Source: Limnoraphis robusta CS-951 (GTDB taxonomy: Bacteria; Cyanobacteriota; Cyanobacteriia; Cyanobacteriales; Microcoleaceae). Taken from it: a stretch of 42,944 bases of DNA. Of this stretch, positions 32,710-42,657 are shown piece by piece. The notes under the pieces were generated by a model. It did not search any database. It was not told the DNA's origin and saw only the letters and a list, made by a program, of their open reading frames with translations. The DNA lies in NCBI RefSeq assembly GCF_000972705.2, contig NZ_LATL02000310.1, positions 1 to 42,944 on the forward strand. The letters are read 5' to 3'. Position 1 is the first letter of the stretch. Each line of letters begins with the position of its first letter. A program made the position numbers and the translations under genes.

Positions 32710-35700
32710 TCAATCATTGTTGCTGAGATAATAACAATTACGCCCATTTTCTTTGGCTTGATAGAGGGCTAAGTCGGCTTTTTTGATTAATATTTCAGGA
32801 GAACTAACTGGGGTTGGATAAGCTTGAGCAATGCCAAAACTGAGGGTAATTTGTGAACTCGCAGACGAACTTTTATGGGGAATATGAAGCTGGAAAATAT
32901 CAGCTTGAATAGTTTGTACAACTTGAATCGCTCCCTGACTATCAGTATTGGGTAAAATGATCACAAATTCTTCACCCCCATATCGAGCGGCTAAATCTGC
33001 CGGATGTTTAACTCCATGTTTAATTGCTTGAGCAACTTTCGTCAGACATTCATCACCTGCTAAATGACCGTAGGTATCATTGTATCGTTTAAAATAATCA
33101 ACATCACAGAGAATTAATGATAAAAGACCTTGTTCTCGGGTGAGACGCTGCCATTCTTGAGTGAGATATTCATCAAAATAACGACGGTTAGCCAGTTGAG
33201 TGAGTTGATCGTGAGTGGCGAGGTGTTGAAGTTCTTCGTTGGCTTGCTGTAATTGTTGATAAAGTTGAGATTGTTGGATGGCGATCGCGAGTTGATTGGC
33301 AACGGTTAGAGCCAGTTCAATTTCAAAGGATTGCCAGTGAGAATGTTGGGGATTTCTAATCAGATTTAAACTTCCCCAAAAAGAAGATTTCCAATGAATT
33401 GGAATAAGAAGCCAAGAACCGGGATAGGTACGAGCATAGGCACAATTAATTTCATCTTCGGTTTGACTAATATCGGCAATTTGTACGATTTCAAGTTGTT
33501 TAAGTTGAGCGGCAAATTGATTTTCATCATCAGTAATTTCTGTTCCCAATGCTTTTGTAAAGTTCTGATATCGACAATATTCACCCACATTTAACCAAAT
33601 TTTTCCCTCGGGTAAATACTGTACAATATGAACCCAATCGACATAGAGTAATCGAGCAATTTCGTGAGAAGCGGTTGAAAAAATTGTGTTCAATTCTAAA
33701 GAGTTGCGAATGGCTTGAATGACTTCGTTGAGCGCCTGTTCTCGTTGGGCTTGATATTGGGCATATTGATAGAGTTCACTTTGGGAAATGGCGATCGCAA
33801 CTTGATCGGCGAGTTGATGGAGGAGTTCAATTTCTGTGGTTTGCCAAAGCCTGGGTTGTGAACAATGTTGAGCCACTAATAGTCCCCATAATTCCTCGCC
33901 GTGCAGAATCGGAATAACAAGATTTGCTCTAACTTGAAACTGAGCCAGGAGTTGAATATAACAGTCTGGTAGTCGGCTATTATAGATATCTGGAGTGTTT
34001 TGAATACGACCATGAGTATAGGCATTGATGCAAGTGTTGTCAGCTAAACCTTCATCAAAGAGAATTTTTCCCCGCAGAGATACCCAGGATTCATCAACAG
34101 ATTCTGCAATCACAATTCCACTTTTATCGGGTTCAAAACAATAAATTAAAACTCGCTCTGTTTGCAAAAGTTGTCGAATTTGAGCAACGGTTGTTTCTAG
34201 AATATCATCTAAATTAAGGGATTGACGAATGCGTTGAGTAACGAGGGTAATCAGTTGTTCGCGTTGAGCCTGTTCTCGCAAACATTTTTCATTTTGTTTT
34301 CGAGCGGTGATATCTTGTCCAATACCAATTCTACTCCCATCGGATAAACGAATATTTGTCCAAGATGTTTCTACAATTTCTCCTGTTGCAGTTCGAGTTT
34401 GGAAATCTTTCCATTGTCTGTTTGTCGCTTGCATATGAGCCAGAACTTGTTGATAATCATGGGGGTTAGGATAGCATTGTAATAATAGATTCTGTTGTTG
34501 CCACTGAGCCAAAGACCAACCCAAAACTTGCTCCAATTCACGATTAATAAATTCAATTCGCCCCTCGGAGTTAAAAAAGGTCAACATGATCGGGATATGA
34601 TTGAAGATTGCTTCTAGAAGTTCGGTTTTATTTTGTAAGTCTAATTCCGCCTGTTTGCGCTCGCTAATATCAATAAGATAACCAATAATTTCTATCAGTT
34701 CACCTTGTTCATTTTTGAGGATTTTCGCTTGATCATATATCCAATGATAAGTCTGATCAGTGTGGAGGAAACGGTATTCTATAGCCATTTCTCCTTGTTG
34801 CAAGACTGTCGGCATAGCGTTGCTAATTCTCGTCAAATCTTCGGGATAAATGCGAGATTTCCAGACTTTAGGAGGGTTGTTTATCAAGGTTTCCGCATCT
34901 AATCCAAAAACGGTTTTAACATTTTCACTGACGTAGGTGACTTCATAGTTTCCTTGAGCTTGACAACTGTAAATAACAGCCGGACTAGAGGTTAGTAAAT
35001 GTTGTAAACGATTGCTGAGGGATTGTAGGGCAATTTCTGCTTGTTTGCGTTCACGAAGTGCAGCTTGCTGTGAGCTAATATCGGTAACAGAACCAAGAAT
35101 CTGAAGGGGCTTTCCTTTTGCATCTCTTTGAAAGACAATTTCTCGACTGTTCAACCACCGCCATTCTCCATTTTTGTGGCGAAATCGATATTCGCTTGAG
35201 AGAATTTCATCATCTTTAAGATGCTGAAAGCGATTCGGCAAGCTATAGCATAAATGTCGATCTTCAGGATGGAAATGATTGATTAACCGTTCAGGTTCCC
35301 AAGTACAAATTTCTTCAGGAGAGTAGCCTAATATTTCGATGCTCCGTTGGTTAAGATAGAGGCTTTTATTGTCTGAAAGGTCAAAAATATAGAGAATTTG
35401 CGGGACTGTATTGGTGAGCTTTTGTAAAAAATGTTGACTATCGCGGAGTTTTTCCTCGGATTTTTTCCGATCATTAATATCTTTTTCGCTGACTAAAATT
35501 AAATAATTACCCGTGACGGGATCGTAAGTTTTTCGGGCTTCAATTTTGTGCCAGCATAAACCTTTGTCCGTTTTAACTTTAGTTTCTACGCTGAATATTT
35601 TTCCTTTATTAATACAGTCTAAGGCTTCCTGTCCAACTGCCGGAGCCAGAAAAGAATTGAAAAAGCTACGGTGATTATTTTTACCATTGGGGCTGAGATT

Positions 35701-36183
35701 TCCATAACAGTTTTGAGCGGCTGGATTTTGCAGTAATAATTCTCCATCTAGGGTGTATAGAGAGAGCATAAAGTTTGTATGCCGCCAAGCTTCAACTAAT
35801 CGCAAACTCTCCGGCTCAATTGGCTGATTGTGTTCGATATGAGCTTCTACAAGTATAGCTAACTGTTCGTTCTCTGTTAGAATTACTGAACAGTAACAAC
35901 GAAGATTAATCGTTTCTTCCTCGGAAGAGATTGTCCAGTTTTGTTGAATTTTTTGCCCCGGTTTCAATGGCTCTAAAGCCTGTAATAGATAAGTTATTTT
36001 AGACCTTAAAAAAATGTTAAAAAGGTCATTTAAAGTTTTGATATTATCAGCATTGAAAAGTTGTAGAGCTGCATCATTTGCCCACTGCACTTGCCCATTC
36101 TGTGTATCATAGAGCCAGATGGGAGTATTCAAATATTGAAATGCCGTCCGATGAACAGGTATAAGTTGTTTGATTTGTTTCAT
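32710..36183 (-). CDS. Multi-PAS/GAF diguanylate cyclase (GGDEF)
   Basis: 1157 residues, soluble. About five PAS-type domains (approximately 10-115, 130-240, 250-375, 390-510, 515-640; linkers such as D-I-T-A-R-K-Q-N-E follow PAC motifs), two GAF domains (about 650-800 and 820-985), then GGDEF (about 990-1157). The GGDEF signature is R-Y-G-G-E-E-F, preceded by D-x-L-T-x-L-x-N-R-R and C-D-V-D-Y-F-K-x-Y-N-D, so it should make cyclic di-GMP from GTP. The inhibitory I-site (R-x-x-D) is altered: H-P-A-D, His in place of Arg. No EAL domain. One GAF could hold a chromophore, but no diagnostic bilin Cys context is obvious. Confidence 0.92.
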   Translation of the reverse strand: MKQIKQLIPVHRTAFQYLNTPIWLYDTQNGQVQWANDAALQLFNADNIKTLNDLFNIFLRSKITYLLQALEPLKPGQKIQQNWTISSEEETINLRCYCSVILTENEQLAILVEAHIEHNQPIEPESLRLVEAWRHTNFMLSLYTLDGELLLQNPAAQNCYGNLSPNGKNNHRSFFNSFLAPAVGQEALDCINKGKIFSVETKVKTDKGLCWHKIEARKTYDPVTGNYLILVSEKDINDRKKSEEKLRDSQHFLQKLTNTVPQILYIFDLSDNKSLYLNQRSIEILGYSPEEICTWEPERLINHFHPEDRHLCYSLPNRFQHLKDDEILSSEYRFRHKNGEWRWLNSREIVFQRDAKGKPLQILGSVTDISSQQAALRERKQAEIALQSLSNRLQHLLTSSPAVIYSCQAQGNYEVTYVSENVKTVFGLDAETLINNPPKVWKSRIYPEDLTRISNAMPTVLQQGEMAIEYRFLHTDQTYHWIYDQAKILKNEQGELIEIIGYLIDISERKQAELDLQNKTELLEAIFNHIPIMLTFFNSEGRIEFINRELEQVLGWSLAQWQQQNLLLQCYPNPHDYQQVLAHMQATNRQWKDFQTRTATGEIVETSWTNIRLSDGSRIGIGQDITARKQNEKCLREQAQREQLITLVTQRIRQSLNLDDILETTVAQIRQLLQTERVLIYCFEPDKSGIVIAESVDESWVSLRGKILFDEGLADNTCINAYTHGRIQNTPDIYNSRLPDCYIQLLAQFQVRANLVIPILHGEELWGLLVAQHCSQPRLWQTTEIELLHQLADQVAIAISQSELYQYAQYQAQREQALNEVIQAIRNSLELNTIFSTASHEIARLLYVDWVHIVQYLPEGKIWLNVGEYCRYQNFTKALGTEITDDENQFAAQLKQLEIVQIADISQTEDEINCAYARTYPGSWLLIPIHWKSSFWGSLNLIRNPQHSHWQSFEIELALTVANQLAIAIQQSQLYQQLQQANEELQHLATHDQLTQLANRRYFDEYLTQEWQRLTREQGLLSLILCDVDYFKRYNDTYGHLAGDECLTKVAQAIKHGVKHPADLAARYGGEEFVIILPNTDSQGAIQVVQTIQADIFQLHIPHKSSSASSQITLSFGIAQAYPTPVSSPEILIKKADLALYQAKENGRNCYYLSNND

Positions 36184-36324
36184 TATTAAAAATCATGCTT
36201 TTATGACTATACTTCGGAGCCTGTGAGAATATTAATGTGAGAATGAGGGTTTTGGGAGTTCAATCAAGGGGTTTAGACTCTCCTCTTAAAACTGCCCATA
36301 CTGTTGCTATTCATTCATTATATC

Positions 36325-38214
36325 CTATAAAATATCTTTCAAATTGTAAGCAGCATCATTGAGTTTTTCGCTACCAACTTTAATTTGATTAATTCCTTGG
36401 GCGGTTTGATTGGCTCCTTTGGTGAGATTATTCATGGCTTGATTGACTTGCTGAGTCGCTAACGCTTGTTGTTGAGACATGAACGCAATTTGTTGGCTAC
36501 TGTCTACAATTTGTTCCATTGATTTAGAGACATCAAAAAAGACTTGAGCGGTTTGATGGGAAATTTGCACCCCGGATTCTACATTTTTAGTTCCTTCTTT
36601 GGTGACTAATACGGTAGATTGAATCATGTGTTGAATATCATTAACTAAAGTATTAATTTTTTGGCTTGATTTTTGACTCGCATCGGAAAGTTTACGAATT
36701 TCTGAGGCGACGACTGCAAATCCTTTACCATATTCTCCAGCTCTAACGGCTTCTACGGAAGCATTTAAAGCTAACATATTGGTTTGATTGGATAAATCAC
36801 TCACGACGTCAGAAACGCTACCAATTTGATGAGTTTGTTCATTCAGGCGGAGAATTTGTTGAGCAATTGCTTCTACTTTTGATTTTAAAATTTCCATTTC
36901 TTCTAATGCTTGTTTAACGGCTTTAGTTCCCTGTTCGACTTGATTTAAAGCTTGTTTGGCGCCGGAAACTGCGACTGAGGCTTGTTGGGCGGATTGTTGA
37001 GAGGAAATATTCAGTTCATCCATCGTAACTGTTGTTTCTTGAACCGAAGATAATTGTTGATTTGCTATTCGTTCCTGTTCATTAATGGTTGCAACCACTT
37101 GATTGTAAAATGTACTCACTACTCCCACGACTTCTAAAATAGAGTTGACTAATTTTCTGAATAAAAGAATTCCAATAACTACGAAAATTCCGCCCACAAT
37201 GATTGTCACAATTACCGCAAATTGAATAAAGTTCTTAATCGGTTTTAAAACAATATTTTTAGGGATTTTATAAACCAAGGTAAAGGGATTTGTTTTATAT
37301 TTAGTATCAGGAAAAACTGTATTATAGCTGAGGATATAGTCAGGATAATCGGTAATCACTCCATCGTCATTGGAGAGAATTTTTTCAACAATTGTGGATG
37401 GATAATCTTGGCTTAAAATTTCATTATTATTGAGTTCAAACCCCCATTTTTTTTCGGCTACTGGGTGACTTAAGTAATATCCTTGGGGATTGACGACAAA
37501 GAACTGTTGATCGTATTCAGATTTTAAGGTTTGATTATCGGCTAATTCAAATAAGCGATCCATTAAAATGTTAGCAACTAAAACACCTTTTTTTTCACCC
37601 GCCGAATTGTAAATGGGAGTTGCATAACGAATGACGGCTTTATAGGGAACTTCAATTTGGTTATTTTCTAGATTCAAATCAATGGGAGAAACATAAATTT
37701 CTCCCCGTTTTAAATTGATCGTTTCCCGAAAATATTCAGTAGAACTTTTGTTTTGTAACTCCGAGCTTGGAACTACTTTGATTTCCCCATTTACTATATT
37801 AACTCTCGCCATTTCCTTGCCATTTTCATCAAGATAACGAATTTGATCGTAATAAGGTCTATTGTTGAGAAAGGATGTAAAAATAATGTTTAATCGATTC
37901 ACCCAATCTTGATAAGTTGATTGATCTTGAGGATCAATTCCATTTCCTTCTCTGGCTCTAACAATCCCTTGAATGGGTGGCGTTTCACTTAAATATAAAA
38001 TATCCGATCTAAAATTTTCTAAAAATAAACTCATCACTTTGACTCGGTTTTCTCCCTCGTTACTCATTGAACGAGACACAGAATCAATCAAATATTGACG
38101 AGATGAAATAATATTAAAGCTACTAACAGCTAATACTGGAAAAATAATTCCAGCAATTAAAAGATATAAAAATTTATTTTGAGATTTAACGCGCATATTC
38201 AAGTTTAACGTCAA
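36325..38214 (-). CDS. Methyl-accepting chemotaxis protein with dCache-type sensor
   Basis: 629 residues. A membrane helix near 16-38, a large extracytoplasmic domain (about 40-330) of dCache type ([17 protein letters not shown] and Y-Y-L-S-H-P), a second helix about 333-358, then a cytoplasmic signalling coiled coil. The hairpin tip reads [21 protein letters not shown], the MCP signature, followed by I-R-K-L-S. No clear HAMP motif was identified. In filamentous cyanobacteria such receptors serve gliding or phototaxis, but no Che or Pil genes adjoin it here. It lies 141 bp upstream of the diguanylate cyclase start in the same orientation, and the two may be functionally linked. Confidence 0.92.
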   Translation of the reverse strand: MTLNLNMRVKSQNKFLYLLIAGIIFPVLAVSSFNIISSRQYLIDSVSRSMSNEGENRVKVMSLFLENFRSDILYLSETPPIQGIVRAREGNGIDPQDQSTYQDWVNRLNIIFTSFLNNRPYYDQIRYLDENGKEMARVNIVNGEIKVVPSSELQNKSSTEYFRETINLKRGEIYVSPIDLNLENNQIEVPYKAVIRYATPIYNSAGEKKGVLVANILMDRLFELADNQTLKSEYDQQFFVVNPQGYYLSHPVAEKKWGFELNNNEILSQDYPSTIVEKILSNDDGVITDYPDYILSYNTVFPDTKYKTNPFTLVYKIPKNIVLKPIKNFIQFAVIVTIIVGGIFVVIGILLFRKLVNSILEVVGVVSTFYNQVVATINEQERIANQQLSSVQETTVTMDELNISSQQSAQQASVAVSGAKQALNQVEQGTKAVKQALEEMEILKSKVEAIAQQILRLNEQTHQIGSVSDVVSDLSNQTNMLALNASVEAVRAGEYGKGFAVVASEIRKLSDASQKSSQKINTLVNDIQHMIQSTVLVTKEGTKNVESGVQISHQTAQVFFDVSKSMEQIVDSSQQIAFMSQQQALATQQVNQAMNNLTKGANQTAQGINQIKVGSEKLNDAAYNLKDIL

Positions 38215-38686
38215 TTTTTAAATTAAATTATATCACAACATTTTCAAGAGATGATGGAACTTTAACAATATTTATAGTTCTCACCATTTGTCTCGGCTTT
38301 TTTTAAACAACTCCTCTGTTAATAAGTTGATAAAAAGACACTCAAAAAATATGATAAAATGACAGGTATAACTTTAAATTTAACGATACTCAACATTAAT
38401 TGAATAGAATTTGAAGCAATTTCCGTAAACTTGATGACGAATCCTGGGGAATCGAGTTCTAAAGCGTTATTAAGCGGACATTCTGTTTAAACAACTTGGG
38501 CGGGTTTTTCAACTCGCCTTTCTAATTGATTTAGGCAATTTTTTCAGTAGAGTGCCTGATGGGTAAACTCACCACCAATAGACAAAGACACGAAGACTTG
38601 CTCTAGGTTTTCTCCGTGTCTTTGTAGTTTTTATTCTCTTTTCGGCAGTTTTCAGGTGTTTTTATATCCCCTCATCCTGTCTAATA
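38215..38686. other. 470-bp intergenic region
   Basis: AT-rich, no ORF. It contains a GGGCGGG tract near 38500 and an inverted repeat of the CAAAGACACGAAG/CTCCGTGTCTTTG type (38582-38626), of the same dispersed family seen at 9235 and 26977. The promoter of the chemoreceptor gene must lie near 38215-38400 on the minus strand but is not clear. Confidence 0.55.
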
Positions 38687-39472
38687 TTAGGCTTCTTGTT
38701 CATAGATTTGATGTTCTCGTTTAATGAAAACTTCGGCTAAAAGTTGATAGGCTTCTTTCCAAGCCGCCATCACTTCATCTGTTACGACTTCACCCAAAAC
38801 ATCTTTCATCGCCTCTAACAAACTCTCCCCAACAATAGAATATTGTTCGGGTTGAACATGAGTTTCAACATGGCGATGAGCGACTTTTTCAACCATTGAT
38901 TTTAAGGCTTCTAAATTATCAATGTGAGTCGCATAGGTGTAAATTGCTGTGGCTAACCGAGCGGGTTGAGAACCATTAGCTTGATCATTCATATTGAACT
39001 GTTCCTGCATTTCGGGATGATTTTTAAACATGATTTCATACATCCGTTTTGTAATCTCCTGACCCTGTTTTTTTAATAAAGGAGCCGTAGATTTAATCAG
39101 TTCAATCGTTTGAGGGCTGACTGATTTTTGGGGTTGAGACTGTTCAGAAAGCGTCAGAACAAAAGCGAGATTTTCTTCGGCTTGTAACGCATGGGGAGCG
39201 TCAGCAGGCATGAACACAAAAACCCCTGGATTTAACGGGATTTCTTCTCCATTCAGTGTTAATTTTCCCGTTCCTTCAAACACCATGACTGTTGCATTGC
39301 GAGTGGAAGTATGTTCTTCAATGTCAGTCCCTTTGGCTAAACAAAATAGTGTGTATTGACAGTTTTTATCTTTGAGAATAACTTTGCTTAAAATTCCTTG
39401 CTTTGGATATTCTATCAAAGCTTGTAAATTGGTATTGTAGGGAACGTTGGGTGTTGCTATTGTATTCGCCAT
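38687..39472 (-). CDS. Cupin-globin fusion protein
   Basis: 261 residues with two domains. Residues about 15-110 form a single cupin barrel (G-T-D-I-E-E-H-T-S-T; F-E-G-T-G-K-L; P-G-V-F-V-F-M-P-A-D-A-P-H), with His54 and His94 left as possible metal ligands and the classical H-x-H second His missing. Residues about 118-261 are a globin closest to the flavohaemoglobin (Hmp) globin domain: B10 Tyr145, CD1 Phe159 (Q-F-N-M-N-D-Q), E7 Gln169, proximal His201, P-E-Q-Y (Tyr211) and the ending V-F-I-K-R-E-H-Q-I-Y. The FAD/NAD reductase half of Hmp is absent. Haem residues are complete, so O2 or NO binding is plausible. NO or O2 chemistry or sensing is inference. Confidence 0.88.
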   Translation of the reverse strand: MANTIATPNVPYNTNLQALIEYPKQGILSKVILKDKNCQYTLFCLAKGTDIEEHTSTRNATVMVFEGTGKLTLNGEEIPLNPGVFVFMPADAPHALQAEENLAFVLTLSEQSQPQKSVSPQTIELIKSTAPLLKKQGQEITKRMYEIMFKNHPEMQEQFNMNDQANGSQPARLATAIYTYATHIDNLEALKSMVEKVAHRHVETHVQPEQYSIVGESLLEAMKDVLGEVVTDEVMAAWKEAYQLLAEVFIKREHQIYEQEA

Positions 39473-39637
39473 GATTTTTTATCCTGTGGTTTTTCAATTG
39501 TTACTGATCAATCTCAAACAATACTTAGAAATGAATACTTAACGCAATTTTTAGTTTTTGTAGTTAACTGATTGTTAACGAATAATACATTTTATCATGG
39601 GTTAGGCTATGGTAACAGATCCTATATTAGCGATCGC

Positions 39638-40861
39638 TTAATTTTGTGGATTAATCTGTTTTTCGTACCAATTCATTAAGGGTGTTGAACTAATCCCATG
39701 AATAATTACAGAAAAAATAATGGTGATGTAAACACTCCAAGCCATTAACTCTCCCACTGAACCTTGTAAACCTTCACCAAAAGCATAAGTTAAATAGTAA
39801 ATAGAACCTACACCGCGAATGCCAAACCAACCCAAAAGTAATCGTGTTAGGTTATGATAGCCACTGCCAATTGTACAGATCCAAGTTCCCAGGGGTCGAA
39901 TAACAAAAATGAGTAATCCTGCGATCAAAATTGCGGCTGGAATATATCGAATAATGGGTTCAATTCGGAGTAGTGTACCTAATAACAAAATTGTCCCGAC
40001 TTCAAAAAGTTTCTCAAGTTGTTCGATAAATTCAAGTTGTGCAAAAGGCTTTTCTTCCTGTTGATAACTGCGCCTTGTTACCATTCCGGCGACAAATACT
40101 GCTAAAAAACCATATCCATTAATCAGTTCAGTGAAAGAATAGGTTGCCAAAATAATGCTAATTGCAATAAAATCCTCCATCATTGCATCAGTGGGTCTGA
40201 TTTTGAGCAGTTGTCTATCTATCAAAACAATAATTTTAGTTACTAAAATTCCCATGACAATTCCAGCGAAAATTGCCCAAATTAAATCGATAGCAACCCA
40301 TTGTTTAAACCAATTTTGCCAATTCTCATCTTTTAACCAATGTATGCCAAAATAAACGAAAGGGAAAGCAAGCGCATCATTTAATCCACCTTCCGACGTT
40401 AAACCAAAACGAAGTTCATCGGGATCATGGGGATGGTTAAGCTGAACTTCTGAGGCTAAAACCGGATCAGTCGGAGCAAGAATCGCGCCGAATAGAATCG
40501 CTTCACCCCAATTTAGTTTGAGGAGAAAGTGAGTAATGACTGCGATTCCAAAGATAGAAATAGGCATCAAACCGCCTATTAACCGGACTGTTATATTCCA
40601 AGAGGTTAGGTTTAACCGACGGTTCATTTTCAGTCCACAGCTAAACAGAGAAATGATCACGACAAGTTCGGTTAAACGTTCTAAAAACTCTGCATCCGGT
40701 CTGAGGTTTATTAATTTCAACCCGTAGGGACTTAAAAAAATTCCTGCACCTAAATATATTATTGCGTAGGACAGGGGTAAACGGGAAATCCAACCTGAAG
40801 CCCAAGTCACTGCAAGTAAAAGCAGACTGATTACCAGTAAAATAAGGATATAACTGCTCAC
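39638..40861 (-). CDS. Cation:proton antiporter (CPA1 / NhaP type)
   Basis: 407 residues with 11-12 membrane helices from the first residues on (S-Y-I-L-I-L-L-V-I-S-L-L-L-L). The ion-binding motifs are A-P-T-D-P-V-L-A-S-E-V (Asp132) and E-G-G-L-N-D-A-L-A-F (Asn161-Asp162, the ND motif of electroneutral CPA1 exchangers). It ends soon after the last helix, with no long cytoplasmic tail or TrkA domain, so it is a short form. It probably exchanges Na+ or K+ for H+ across the plasma membrane. It lies 165 bp upstream of the cupin-globin gene in the same orientation; cotranscription is possible but not shown. Confidence 0.9.
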   Translation of the reverse strand: MSSYILILLVISLLLLAVTWASGWISRLPLSYAIIYLGAGIFLSPYGLKLINLRPDAEFLERLTELVVIISLFSCGLKMNRRLNLTSWNITVRLIGGLMPISIFGIAVITHFLLKLNWGEAILFGAILAPTDPVLASEVQLNHPHDPDELRFGLTSEGGLNDALAFPFVYFGIHWLKDENWQNWFKQWVAIDLIWAIFAGIVMGILVTKIIVLIDRQLLKIRPTDAMMEDFIAISIILATYSFTELINGYGFLAVFVAGMVTRRSYQQEEKPFAQLEFIEQLEKLFEVGTILLLGTLLRIEPIIRYIPAAILIAGLLIFVIRPLGTWICTIGSGYHNLTRLLLGWFGIRGVGSIYYLTYAFGEGLQGSVGELMAWSVYITIIFSVIIHGISSTPLMNWYEKQINPQN

Positions 40862-41057
40862 AGATTAATTGCAAATAGAGTAGATTACTTACTACACTAT
40901 TCTATTCATCATTTATTAAACTCTCTCATTCGGAAGATTTCTGAGGATAGATTAAAGTGCATTTGTGATTTTAACTTTTCTCAAAAAGTTATCTTTTTTA
41001 ACATCAGGTTAACACAAATCTTCAAGTTGATTGTTGAGAATAATTGCTCTAATATAA

Positions 41058-41273
41058 TTAAGATTGACCCCGAAAGTCAACAACATAGCTTTTGTCTTCA
41101 AAGGTAACGCGATCGCCATGCACTAATTTACGTCCGCGACGAGTTTCTATTTCATCATTCACTACCACCCAACCGGACTGAATAATCAGTTTAGCTTGTC
41201 CTCCCGTTTGGGCGCAACCGACGAATTTAAGAAATTGGTCTAATTTAATTGTTGGTTCATCTGGTGGTGTCAT
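41058..41273 (-). CDS. S4-domain RNA-binding protein
   Basis: 71 residues with the S4 pattern I-K-L-D-Q-F-L-K-F-V-G, then T-G-G-Q-A-K-x-x-I-Q-S-G-x-V-x-V-N-D, then R-R-G-R-K-L-x-x-G-D. This is the YaaA/RlbA-like group of small S4 proteins, which bind structured RNA and may associate with ribosomes. An in-frame ATG 24 bases earlier (41297) exists, but an AGGAG site (complement of 41280-41284) lies exactly 6 bases before the 41273 ATG, so the shorter form starting MTPPDEPTIKL is chosen. It lies 121 bp upstream of nothing coding and follows dxr in the same orientation. Confidence 0.85.
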   Translation of the reverse strand: MTPPDEPTIKLDQFLKFVGCAQTGGQAKLIIQSGWVVVNDEIETRRGRKLVHGDRVTFEDKSYVVDFRGQS

Positions 41274-41394
41274 TGTGATCTCCTGTTTGGCTTCCAAAAG
41301 TTTTTATGGTTTGATTAATCATACCTATTTTATCAAAAATTGGGTATTAAGAGAGTTCAGGACGCAAGCCGCAGCGTCCCTACTTTAATGATTT

Positions 41395-42579
41395 CTAAAC
41401 AGCAACGGTTTGAGTTAACTTGGTTTGGGAAGCTATTACTTCTTGTCTTGCCCATTGATCAACCGCAATAATATCATCTAAGGAAGGATTTTGGCCGTTA
41501 TCGGTTTGATGGCGATCGCAAACGTATTCTATCATTTTGGGAATGTCTAAAAACTCAATTTTTTCATCTAAAAACAACGCCACAGCCTGTTCATTTGCCG
41601 CATTTAAGACGGCTGGCATGGTTCCGCCTGCACGTCCTGCCGCATAAGCTAAAGGCATACAAGGATATTTCTGATTATCGGGTGCTTTGAAGGTTAAATT
41701 TCCGGCTTTTACTAAATCTAAAGATTCCCAATTGGTATAAATTCGTTCAGGCCAAGACATGGCATAAAGCAGGGGTAAACGCATATCCGGCCAACCCAAT
41801 TGGGCTAAAACAGAAGTATCTTGTAACTCAATTAACGAGTGAATAATACTCTGGGGATGAATGACAATATCAATATTATCGTAATCCAATCCAAACAGAA
41901 AATGAGCTTCAATTACCTCTAACCCTTTGTTCATCATTGTGGCAGAATCAACGGTGATTTTACGACCCATTGACCAGTTCGGATGTTTGATCGCATCAGC
42001 GACTTTTACTTCGGCTAATTTCTCAACTGGCCAATCTCGAAATGCACCCCCAGAAGCGGTTAAAATAATCCGTCGTAAACCCCCTTGAGGAACCCCTTGT
42101 AAACATTGGAAAATCGCCGAATGTTCGGAGTCCGCCGGAAGCAATTTCACGCCGTATTCTTGAATTAAAGGATTGACAACGGGGCCGCCTGCAATTAACG
42201 TTTCTTTATTGGCGAGGGCGATATCTTTTCCGGCTTTAATGGCGGCTAAAGTGGGAAGTAAACCCGCACAACCGACAATTCCGGTGACAACGGCTTCTGA
42301 GTCTCCATAGCGGGCGACTTCGACGACTCCAGACTCTCCAGCCAGTAAAATGGGTTGAGGATCGAGATCGGCGATCGCTGCTTTTAATTCGGGGAATTGA
42401 GTTTCATCGCAGATCGCCGCAATTTCAGGGCGAAAGGCGCGAATTTGTTGGGCCAGAAGGGTAACATTGCGACGGGCGGCGAGTCCCACTATTCTAAATT
42501 TGTCGGGATGATCGGTGACAATATCGAGGGTTTGAGTGCCGATAGAACCCGTTGAACCTAAAAGAGTGATGGCTTTCAT
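41395..42579 (-). CDS. dxr: 1-deoxy-D-xylulose 5-phosphate reductoisomerase (Dxr)
   Basis: Second step of the MEP isoprenoid pathway: NADPH-dependent rearrangement and reduction of DXP to MEP. 394 residues. The NADPH site is [11 protein letters not shown] at the N-terminus. Catalytic and metal segments are [23 protein letters not shown] (metal Asp and Glu), [27 protein letters not shown], and the flexible loop near W-P-D-M-R-L-P-L. Full length, with all key residues. Followed on the same strand by the small S4 gene with a gap of about 120 bp. Confidence 0.96.
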   Translation of the reverse strand: MKAITLLGSTGSIGTQTLDIVTDHPDKFRIVGLAARRNVTLLAQQIRAFRPEIAAICDETQFPELKAAIADLDPQPILLAGESGVVEVARYGDSEAVVTGIVGCAGLLPTLAAIKAGKDIALANKETLIAGGPVVNPLIQEYGVKLLPADSEHSAIFQCLQGVPQGGLRRIILTASGGAFRDWPVEKLAEVKVADAIKHPNWSMGRKITVDSATMMNKGLEVIEAHFLFGLDYDNIDIVIHPQSIIHSLIELQDTSVLAQLGWPDMRLPLLYAMSWPERIYTNWESLDLVKAGNLTFKAPDNQKYPCMPLAYAAGRAGGTMPAVLNAANEQAVALFLDEKIEFLDIPKMIEYVCDRHQTDNGQNPSLDDIIAVDQWARQEVIASQTKLTQTVAV

Positions 42580-42633
42580 AGTTTCTTAATAAGTTGTCAA
42601 TTATTACCATATTACCAAAAATTGCCGCACACG

Positions 42634-42654
42634 CCCCTACCTTCAGGTATGGGG
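42634..42654 (+). mobile_element. IS200/IS605-type terminal hairpin (putative left end)
   Basis: CCCC-TACC-TTCA-GGTA-T-GGGG folds as an 8-bp stem with a single bulged T (42650) on the 3' side. Imperfect terminal hairpins with an extrahelical T are the recognition form used by Y1 transposases of the IS200/IS605 family. It lies 55 bp upstream of the dxr start, at the left edge of the structured region that runs to the end of the window. Confidence 0.5.
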
Positions 42655-42657
42655 ATA

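Noticed and set aside
32430..32747. Frames over the hairpin repeats reading C-R-G-G-F-C-S-D-V-C-F
   Set aside because: They are translations of the type A/B repeats.
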